A DNA stretch of 5,089 nucleotides, taken from NCBI GenBank assembly GCA_003354225.1, contig PIVH01000730.1, forward strand, positions 1 to 5,089. The letters are read 5' to 3'. Below, one piece after another: positions 1-5,089 of this stretch. Below the pieces are notes generated by a model. That model made no database searches. It was given only the letters and a program-made list of their open reading frames with translations, and was not told where the DNA came from. Each line of letters starts with the position of its first letter. The first letter of the stretch is position 1. The stretch comes from Globobulimina sp. Taxonomy: Eukaryota; Foraminifera; Rotaliida. The position numbers and the translations under genes were made by a program.

Positions 1-114
1 AATACCACATATGCCGTACAACAATACAGTATACAACAAAATTATCAATGTTTCAACAAAAACAAGGAAGTAAAGCAGCGCCACGGCATATTTTAGAGAG
101 AGAAGAAAAGTGCA

Positions 115-1365
115 TTACATACTTGCTGCAATTGTCGCTACAGCCAATGGCCAATTGACCGGTTGTTTATTCCTAATGAGATCTTCCAATGCATTCAAAT
201 TCTCAGATAATGTCTCATCGACCATATTCATTGAACGTTTCGGCCCAAACAATTCCGCCACTTTCTTCCTATCCTCAACCGTCGGAATATAATTAAACGA
301 ATTCGCGCCTCCGACGCCAAACGTACTGGCAAAGTGTTGCAATTTCTGCATTGGAGTAAGATTCATCGGTTGATTTACATTCATTCTCTTCATTTCTTCC
401 AACAACGTTAATAATTTCCTTGATTCTATATTTGATAATGGGTCATTATTAATTTGTTGATTTGCCAATTGATTTATTTGTGGCGCAGCAGGACCTAAAA
501 TATTCTGCGTAAATGCTTGCAAATTCATGCCATTTCCGTCATTACTCGCATTCACATTGCTGACATTCAAATTACTCATATCCAGATTTACAGCCCTCTG
601 ACTTGATACTGCTGCACCTAAATTACTCGCATTCTGTGCTTTGGGCACCGGAGGGTTAAAAAGAGGAATTTGTTTATTTAATCCTGCTTCAATTGCCCTA
701 AAGTGTGTCGCTGCAATTTTGCACAACGTCTTCCCATCGATTAACTGCTCAATTTTTTGATAATTCAAAACAACCGCTTCATTCGATAATGCTTTTTTAA
801 ATTCCAACGCAATGTCAATAAATAAATCACTAAATTTCAATCTTAATTCCGTTAATGAATCAGCCTCATCCCTACAAACACCAAATTTCATTAAATCATT
901 GTAATTGATATTTAAAAAAGTAAAACCTTTCTCCGGTGATGCTGTTGCCCGCCAAATCGCTAACTGATCATTGATCTGCTGTTCCGCGTCAATGACTACC
1001 TGCCTTATAAAGCCAACCTTTGCTGGTTTCAATGAACCAATCGCAGCAATCATGAACTTGGTCATCATGGTAATAATCTTCTGCCCCTTCTGATAATTAT
1101 TTATCTTCAATGTTTTAAAGAAAGGCATAATCATTTTAAACACCCTGTCTTGCACTTGCTTCGTGGTAATCATTATCTTATTGTTTGCCCACGTTCTAAT
1201 CGCCACCGCTGAATCAATTCTCTCTAAACCAAACATTACATCATTGTACGTATCACTGCATACTACAACGTGTGTTACAAATATTGACGTTGCTAAGACT
1301 CGCGAGAAATTCGCCTGCATTTTGTTATATTCATTCAACTGAATATTTGTTATTTTATTAAGCAT
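115..1365 (-). CDS. Orphan 416-residue helical protein with an Asn/Gln-rich linker
   Basis: I do not recognise this protein and assign no function. The frame runs unbroken from ATG (1363-1365) to TAA (115-117). The frame stays open upstream to a stop at 1444-1446 but holds no earlier Met, so this start is the natural one. Residues 1-230 look mainly alpha-helical, with spaced hydrophobic residues and many Lys/Glu/Gln, and no convincing membrane span or signal peptide. A short Pro stretch (NPPVPK, 237-242) leads into a low-complexity Asn/Gln/Ser/Ala linker (about 244-308), which contains a five-residue repeat xSNxN at 263-277. A second, more ordered part (about 310-403) is rich in Met, Asn and Leu and has charged helices. 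A soluble structural or scaffold-type protein would fit this composition, but that is inference. The gene lies downstream of the receptor-like gene on the same strand, 232 bp away. An AATAAA lies inside the last codons (166-171). Confidence 0.85.
   Translation of the reverse strand: MLNKITNIQLNEYNKMQANFSRVLATSIFVTHVVVCSDTYNDVMFGLERIDSAVAIRTWANNKIMITTKQVQDRVFKMIMPFFKTLKINNYQKGQKIITMMTKFMIAAIGSLKPAKVGFIRQVVIDAEQQINDQLAIWRATASPEKGFTFLNINYNDLMKFGVCRDEADSLTELRLKFSDLFIDIALEFKKALSNEAVVLNYQKIEQLIDGKTLCKIAATHFRAIEAGLNKQIPLFNPPVPKAQNASNLGAAVSSQRAVNLDMSNLNVSNVNASNDGNGMNLQAFTQNILGPAAPQINQLANQQINNDPLSNIESRKLLTLLEEMKRMNVNQPMNLTPMQKLQHFASTFGVGGANSFNYIPTVEDRKKVAELFGPKRSMNMVDETLSENLNALEDLIRNKQPVNWPLAVATIAASM
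535..579 (-). repeat. In-frame 15-nt tandem repeat (xSNxN, three units, the last degenerate)
   Basis: Inside the low-complexity linker of the 416-residue protein (residues 263-277) the pattern MSNLN, VSNVN, ASNDG repeats with a five-residue period. At the DNA level this is three diverged 15-nt units. The unit suggests that replication slippage expanded the linker. The function of the repeat is unknown. Confidence 0.5.
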
Positions 1366-1597
1366 ATTGCTTCGACTAATTGTTAATTGTTTCTCTTTCT
1401 TTTGCTTTTCTTCTGTTGCCCTTATGTTTGAGAAAGAAAAGTTTTAGCAAGTCAGTGATACTCAAAAACCACTTCAGAAACACACAACATTTATTAATTA
1501 AATAATCTCAAAAACAAAAATGAAACATCCGTTTTAGCAAACGTAGAGATTTATATGGTGAATAAAATGATTTCACTCGATAGAATTGAAAGACATT
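1366..1597. other. Intergenic spacer between the receptor-like gene and the 416-residue gene
   Basis: This 232-bp AT-rich spacer must hold the 3' end of the receptor-like gene and the promoter of the 416-residue gene, both on the minus strand. A minus-strand AATAAA is present at 1490-1495, about 100 nt past the receptor stop. A TATAAAT on the minus strand (1549-1555) lies 184 nt upstream of the next ATG. Two short words each occur twice: GTTTTAGCAA (1441-1450, 1531-1540) and CTCAAAAAC (1461-1469, 1507-1515). The stretch just before the ATG (about 1366-1440) is purine-rich on the minus strand and looks like a 5' untranslated leader. None of these elements is proven. Confidence 0.4.
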
Positions 1598-2524
1598 TCA
1601 AAATAAACTGTCAATATACAGGCACTGGCATGGTTTATAAATGAATTTCCAAAAATATCCAGCTTTTGAGTTTGGTGTTACAACAAAATAAATGCATGTG
1701 TTTGATATCAATCCTTGTGCTAATAATACCAATGGATATGTGTTTGAATGAAACACATAAAATGATACAATAACATTAAATGCTGCTGCTTTGACCACAA
1801 CGAAAAATATAATCCGACTCAATTCCATTACAATCAGCTTTGCTGTGGTACGGTTTATTTGTGGATCTGTGCAGATATGGTTCAATTTCTGTTGCAATCC
1901 GCATATGGTTAGCACGTATAATGTATATATTACAATTGCAATCAAAGCATAATGAGCAAATACAGCGATTGCATCTGCCTCAACTGAACATATTTTAAAA
2001 ACGCCATAATGAAAAGTAGTCACTGCAGTTATCTTATTGTGGTGCAAAAAAGCCGTTAAATGGAACCCAATGTATGAATGTAACAAAAGTGTGCAAATTC
2101 TATAAATTCTATATCTTTTCAAATCAAAATCATATTTATTTTCAAATAATATATTTTGAACATGAAGAGATGCCATAATAAATAATAAACCTTCGCCAAT
2201 ATAAAACAGGAATGTTGTAATGTTTATAGCTTCGGCACAATTAGTTACTGTGTATTCCTCTGATTGAAAAAGTCTATGTGCGTTATTATACAAATAACTG
2301 GTATTGAAACTAATGGTGCATTGAATTATAAATAATAAAACAAAACAGTATGACAGTAATTTGGTAGATAATCCAGGTTTCATTTCGGGCTGACATTTTG
2401 TGAAGTAATCTGACAACAATAATGTATGTAACCAAAAAGCTCCTAAACTCACTATATTTGTGACATTACAATAATCAATCAACTTCATGAGTATACAGAT
2501 GTAGCTAGCTACAGGTTTTGTCAT
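1598..2524 (-). CDS. Seven-transmembrane protein, divergent GPCR-like
   Basis: This is an intronless frame of 308 residues from ATG (2522-2524) to TGA (1598-1600). Seven hydrophobic segments are visible at about 21-37, 56-75, 98-120, 141-161, 184-208, 238-258 and 263-283. Lys/Arg residues cluster in the loops at 38-55, 120-140 and 210-237 and in the tail, which puts the N terminus outside and the C terminus inside. Sequons at N20 and N74 fall on the predicted outer side. C96 before helix 3 and C179 before helix 5 match the positions of the canonical GPCR disulfide. Helix 7 carries N275-T-C-I-Y279, resembling class A NPxxY with Thr for Pro. A short amphipathic tail with C299 and C301 resembles helix 8 with lipidation sites. 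There is no DRY motif after helix 3 (the equivalent position is around H121) and no CWxP in helix 6. Signalling through G proteins is inference. The lack of a Lys in helix 7 argues against a retinal-binding rhodopsin. Confidence 0.82.
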   Translation of the reverse strand: MTKPVASYICILMKLIDYCNVTNIVSLGAFWLHTLLLSDYFTKCQPEMKPGLSTKLLSYCFVLLFIIQCTISFNTSYLYNNAHRLFQSEEYTVTNCAEAINITTFLFYIGEGLLFIMASLHVQNILFENKYDFDLKRYRIYRICTLLLHSYIGFHLTAFLHHNKITAVTTFHYGVFKICSVEADAIAVFAHYALIAIVIYTLYVLTICGLQQKLNHICTDPQINRTTAKLIVMELSRIIFFVVVKAAAFNVIVSFYVFHSNTYPLVLLAQGLISNTCIYFVVTPNSKAGYFWKFIYKPCQCLYIDSLF

Positions 2525-2591
2525 TAAAAATCAACACTGCTAAACATGGTATTACGTTATTTTACCTAGCAAATTGCAACTAAATGACATG

Positions 2592-3059
2592 CTATTTTTG
2601 TTGTGCTACATTTTCCTTTATTATTGTGTCAATCACAAGTTGTACATCAGAATCAGGCTCCGTTTCCATAACATCTGTTCCATGTTTTTCCAGATAATGT
2701 TTATAAACTTCCTTTTCGTATGCAGATGGCCGTAAAGATGCTCCTCCTTCCAATCTGAAGTGACGATCTATTGCATATCATATTGATGTCAGATTATTGA
2801 TAATGATTTGAGTAACATACAGTTATCTTGGTATGTCCATTTATACCATTCAGCACCAGCACCCATACAAAATGCAACTGGGGCGGCTCTTGTCCACCAA
2901 AATGTTATTCTAGCATTGCGTGTCCTGTATCTCAGTGTTGCGTGTTCATACCATCTAAGACTTAGTCCGCGTAAGCCGTCCTTTAATGAACTGTTTATTT
3001 AATTTGTTATGATGCGTTTAAATTTAGAAACTATAAGAATTTTACAATAAATGGTACAT
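2592..3059 (-). CDS. Small spliced gene: Arg-rich, single-span protein of about 120 residues, possibly mitochondrial
   Basis: Three exons are proposed: 3046-3059, 2821-2990 and 2592-2767, ending in TAG (2592-2594) and giving 119 residues. The join 2821/2767 is well supported. The frame is open on both sides, and the intron has a GTATGT donor, CTGAC branch site and TAG acceptor. The middle exon encodes an Arg-rich stretch with seven Arg in 31 residues, like a mitochondrial targeting region. A short hydrophobic segment follows (about residues 33-51) and ends in Glu-Trp (EW, 52-53). The last exon encodes a charged hydrophilic tail ending in NVAQQK. A stop at 2999-3001 shows that a first exon must lie upstream. 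It is less certain: an alternative uses ATG at 3076-3078 with acceptor 2981, giving 122 residues. The layout (basic N terminus, Pro, Gly, EW, charged tail) loosely recalls small inner-membrane proteins such as SMIM4/UQCC5, but this is only a resemblance. The receptor-like gene starts 67 bp downstream. Confidence 0.62.
2768..2820 (-). other. Spliceosomal intron, 53 nt, phase 1
   Basis: On the minus strand the intron starts with GTATGT (2820-2815) and ends with CAATAG (2773-2768). A CTGAC branch site lies at 2788-2792, with the presumed branch A at 2789, 21 nt before the end. Removing 53 nt joins AAC-T to AT-CGT and restores one open frame across 2592-2998. Read through, the frame is lost. This is the clearest eukaryotic signature in the window. 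Confidence 0.75.
2991..3045 (-). other. Probable first intron of the small gene, 55 nt
   Basis: The donor is GTAAAA at 3045 on the minus strand and the acceptor AAACAG ends at 2991, with a TAAC branch-like site at 3006-3009. The length nearly equals that of the 53-nt intron, and the phase fits a five-residue N terminus from ATG 3057-3059. A competing acceptor TTAAAG ending at 2981 fits the other start (3076-3078). The two models change only the first few residues. Confidence 0.4.
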
Positions 3060-3154
3060 TCCCAATGGTAGAAGACATGATGAACACTTTACGAGGCTTG
3101 TATAATAAATTGTGTTTTTTAGTTTTTAAGTCTTTTTTTTTTATTTTTGCAACC
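3060..3154. promoter_or_regulatory. Divergent promoter region with a poly(dT) tract
   Basis: This short region separates the start of the small minus-strand gene from the preferred start of the plus-strand surface protein. It contains TATAATAAA (3101-3109), about 45 bp before ATG 3155, and a T-rich stretch (3114-3148) that includes ten T in a row (3133-3142). Poly(dA:dT) tracts of this kind commonly exclude nucleosomes at promoters. Part of it may be the transcribed leader of either gene, and in the alternative model the first codons of the small gene extend to 3078. Confidence 0.4.
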
Positions 3155-4840
3155 ATGTCGTGGTTCACCTGGTTGTACCCACTATACTGCATCATACACA
3201 TCTCACTGCACCACATAAACAGCCAACAATTCATACAATCAGCTCTTCTAAAACCATCATCCATATCCACCTTATCCGGCATATCAGTCTCAATGAGTCC
3301 CTCCGTACGCATAATAAACGACAAATGGAGTGTCAATGTGGCCACTCAACAAGGCTCAGATCTAGCGATCTCAATGGATAATCGATGGGGTTTCCACCCA
3401 TTGTATCCATCCTCATTACAACTCCATATCACCGGCAATACGTCCAATCAAACTGTACGCGACGACGGTGAATTATTATTCATATTTAGTGTGGAAAACG
3501 AATATTTCACAGAAATGGTCTCGTTGGACAATCGAAAAACTGCTTATAAAGAATGTCCAATTTCCCGCTCAAACTTATTAATCCGTGACATGGATGAAAT
3601 GATTAACAGCATTGCCCCCGACCGCTACCATCGCTTTTGCAATAATTCGGTAAGAACCACGCAAAACAATGTGATTGATTATTGGCACAGCGTCGGCAGC
3701 ACCAAATTGCCGGCACAGTGGCCAATGTTCATCAGTATCGCCAACAATCCACTTTTAAACATCATACAGTATTCGTGGACCGATCGCAGCAACGCTTTGA
3801 ACCGCGTCTCCTCGCAATACACCTCTTCCTTTGCCACCCAACAAGGAATAAACATATATATTTCTGGCGACGATAAGTACGAAGCTTTCTACATCTTTTC
3901 CATCGACGTGAGCTATAGATATACCATACCAACCTCCACCAAATCGCCCAGCACAAATCCCTCCAATCTGCCATCTGCGGCACCGAGCAAATCCCCTTCC
4001 ATATTCCCCACTTACTCTCCTTCCAAACTTGCAACATTTTCACCTACTTTGCTTGCACAGACAAGCACAGTTCCAACGGCAGCGGCAGCCGCAACGACAT
4101 TGCCGCCGAGTTTATCGCCTTCGTATAGCATAATCACTGAGATAATCCGTCATAACTCCACTGTGGTTCCGGTAGTGATGGATAGTGAGAGCGCGGCCCG
4201 AATGTCCTGGTTCCAATCATTTGTCATTATATTGTCAGTCTTTGTGTTTTTAACTGGCTGGCTTGCCTTCTTTGGCTTTGTCTATTTCACCAAACACAAA
4301 AAGAAAGCCAGATGCCAGAAAGAGTCGGATGTGGTGGTGTCTGTGCGCGAGGGCATGGATATGCACATGAACGCATATGACGGCAATCTGGATGCGATCA
4401 CTGTGTCTGATAAAGGCAGTTATAAGTCTGAGTCGGCGCTCATTGCGGATGAGTCCAATAGAAACGCAAATGCTTCAGCTTCCGGCTCTAGGTCGACGAG
4501 TGAAGTGAGTGTGGATGGATCGTCATCCACATCGCAGCCAATTGCTTGCGAGAAGCAGAAAGAAGATAATGTGCCAATGTTGAATGCAATTGCCATCATT
4601 AACAATGATATCCATAATCCGATGGATTCGCCAGTCTTGCAATCTGAAACAGGAACGAATGACTCTGAGACTGATACCGATACGGAGACGAATAGCAACA
4701 CAAATACGTCTGAGTCATTTATGTACGAACCAGGGAATAATGGGTATGCTTTTCATGGCTTTCATCTGCAACATTCCATCAGACAGCAACAGTTATATAA
4801 AAATAAAGCGGCAGCTAATTATTCCGCGAATATGAATTAA
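3065..4840 (+). CDS. Type I single-pass surface protein with duplicated ectodomain module, PSxx stalk and acidic tail
   Basis: The frame opens after a stop at 2987-2989, and its first ATG is 3065 (591 residues). The ATG at 3155 (Met31, A at -3) is more likely the real start. The 30 extra codons are mostly the T-rich promoter tract, and 3065 would overlap the divergent gene. Numbering here is from 3065. A hydrophobic signal peptide covers about 31-50. The ectodomain (about 52-287) has sequons at N125, N128 and N193 and only two Cys, C164 and C192, which may pair. It appears to contain two copies of one beta-rich module (92-149 and 256-287). A PSxx stalk follows (295-322), then Ala/Thr/Pro sequence to 353 and a sequon at N364. 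The membrane span (about 382-408) is followed by the stop-transfer sequence KHKKKAR. The 180-residue cytoplasmic tail is rich in Ser, Asn and acidic residues, with SETD/TDTET-like runs at 527-551. A cell-surface adhesion or sensing role is inference. I do not recognise the ectodomain family. Confidence 0.85.
   Translation: MVEDMMNTLRGLYNKLCFLVFKSFFFIFATMSWFTWLYPLYCIIHISLHHINSQQFIQSALLKPSSISTLSGISVSMSPSVRIINDKWSVNVATQQGSDLAISMDNRWGFHPLYPSSLQLHITGNTSNQTVRDDGELLFIFSVENEYFTEMVSLDNRKTAYKECPISRSNLLIRDMDEMINSIAPDRYHRFCNNSVRTTQNNVIDYWHSVGSTKLPAQWPMFISIANNPLLNIIQYSWTDRSNALNRVSSQYTSSFATQQGINIYISGDDKYEAFYIFSIDVSYRYTIPTSTKSPSTNPSNLPSAAPSKSPSIFPTYSPSKLATFSPTLLAQTSTVPTAAAAATTLPPSLSPSYSIITEIIRHNSTVVPVVMDSESAARMSWFQSFVIILSVFVFLTGWLAFFGFVYFTKHKKKARCQKESDVVVSVREGMDMHMNAYDGNLDAITVSDKGSYKSESALIADESNRNANASASGSRSTSEVSVDGSSSTSQPIACEKQKEDNVPMLNAIAIINNDIHNPMDSPVLQSETGTNDSETDTDTETNSNTNTSESFMYEPGNNGYAFHGFHLQHSIRQQQLYKNKAAANYSANMN
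3947..4030 (+). repeat. Seven perfect-period PSxx repeats (surface stalk)
   Basis: Residues 295-322 of the surface protein place Pro at every fourth position (295, 299, 303, 307, 311, 315, 319), each followed by Ser, or once by Thr. The Pro codons vary (CCC, CCA, CCG, CCT) and so do the Ser codons (AGC, TCC, TCT). The pattern is therefore kept at protein level and is not a recent DNA expansion. Such stalks are typical extended, probably O-glycosylated linkers in stramenopile and other protist surface proteins. Confidence 0.8.
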
Positions 4841-5089
4841 TTGTTAATTAATATTGTGAGTTATTGTTTTTTTTTATTATTGTTACTTTTTGGGTGGGCG
4901 GGTTTTCTTTGTTATGTAACCTTTTATTATGTTTATTATATCTTTTTTTTTCAAGTTTTTTTTTATTTGATTTAATTCAATGCAAAACCACAAAGTCTAT
5001 ACGGTATATGCATGCTAATCGAAATAGTTTCTGCTGTGTACGTATACAGAAACACATTCAAAAGCGATTCCAAATCGATTAAAACATGT
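4841..5089. other. T-rich 3' flank of the surface-protein gene, no firm gene
   Basis: The first 130 bases are long T runs on the plus strand. Four TTTATT words (4873, 4923, 4932, 4962) read as AATAAA on the minus strand, which would suit the 3' end of a convergent gene entering from the right. In T-rich DNA they could equally arise by chance. No AATAAA occurs on the plus strand here. The nearest is inside the coding end of the surface-protein gene (4802-4807). A short minus-strand frame is open from the window edge to a TAG at 5015-5017, too short to call. Confidence 0.35.

Noticed and set aside
2500-2513. Perfect 14-bp palindrome TGTAGCTAGCTACA
   Set aside because: It lies inside the receptor-like coding sequence, and a single palindrome of this size is roughly expected by chance in 5 kb.
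1598-2524. Microbial rhodopsin as identity of the seven-helix protein
   Set aside because: Helix 7 has no Lys for retinal attachment, and the Cys pair and NTxxY fit a GPCR-type fold better.
2540-2566. GTAAAA...TTTAG as an intron joining an earlier exon to the receptor-like gene
   Set aside because: It would be only about 27 nt, and the joined frame does not match that of the receptor-like ATG.
2808-3002. Plus-strand frame of 64 residues
   Set aside because: It is the antisense shadow of the middle exon of the small minus-strand gene, and it crosses the intron boundary at 2820.
3031-3345. Minus-strand frame of 104 residues
   Set aside because: It is antisense to the start of the surface-protein gene. 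Only its last part overlaps the possible first exon of the small gene.
3762-4043. Minus-strand frame of 93 residues
   Set aside because: It is antisense to well-supported coding sequence (second module and stalk) and has Trp/Arg-rich composition typical of a shadow frame.
4864-5082. Plus-strand frame of 72 residues, Phe/Leu-rich
   Set aside because: Its hydrophobic start is only the translation of T runs in the 3' flank. It shows no coding character.
5015-5089. Minus-strand frame open from the right edge to TAG, as the end of a convergent gene
   Set aside because: Twenty-four codons are too few to separate from chance. The AATAAA words to its left fit the idea but also fit plain T-rich DNA.

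Overview
The window looks like compact nuclear DNA from a unicellular eukaryote. It is AT-rich, the genes are close together, and one gene is interrupted by a 53-nt intron with a GTATGT donor, a CTGAC branch site and a TAG acceptor. One protein has a type I membrane architecture with a Pro-Ser-x-x repeat stalk. Such stalks are common in surface proteins of stramenopiles and some other algae and protists, so a heterokont- or rhizarian-like protist is a reasonable guess. No gene in the window settles the lineage.

Layout, left to right. Bases 1-114 are a left edge with no firm gene. A 416-residue orphan protein lies on the minus strand (115-1365): a helical N-terminal two thirds, then an Asn/Gln-rich linker and a shorter C-terminal part. 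A 232-bp spacer follows (1366-1597). A 308-residue seven-helix membrane protein with features of a divergent G-protein-coupled receptor lies on the minus strand (1598-2524). Only 67 bp away, also on the minus strand, is a small spliced gene (about 2592-3059) that simple ORF calling misses. It encodes a protein of about 120 residues with an Arg-rich N terminus and one short hydrophobic segment. A short T-rich divergent promoter region (about 3060-3154) separates it from a plus-strand gene (3065 or, more likely, 3155 to 4840) for a single-pass surface protein. That protein has a duplicated ectodomain module, a PSxx stalk, one membrane span and an acidic Ser/Thr-rich tail. Bases 4841-5089 are T-rich 3' flank.

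The receptor-like protein and the stalked protein would both sit in a cell membrane. Nothing in the sequence shows that the four genes share a pathway. I see no RNA genes, CRISPR arrays, transposons or recognisable viral genes. The most useful results are the hidden spliced gene, the internal duplication in the stalked protein's ectodomain, and the corrected start of that protein.
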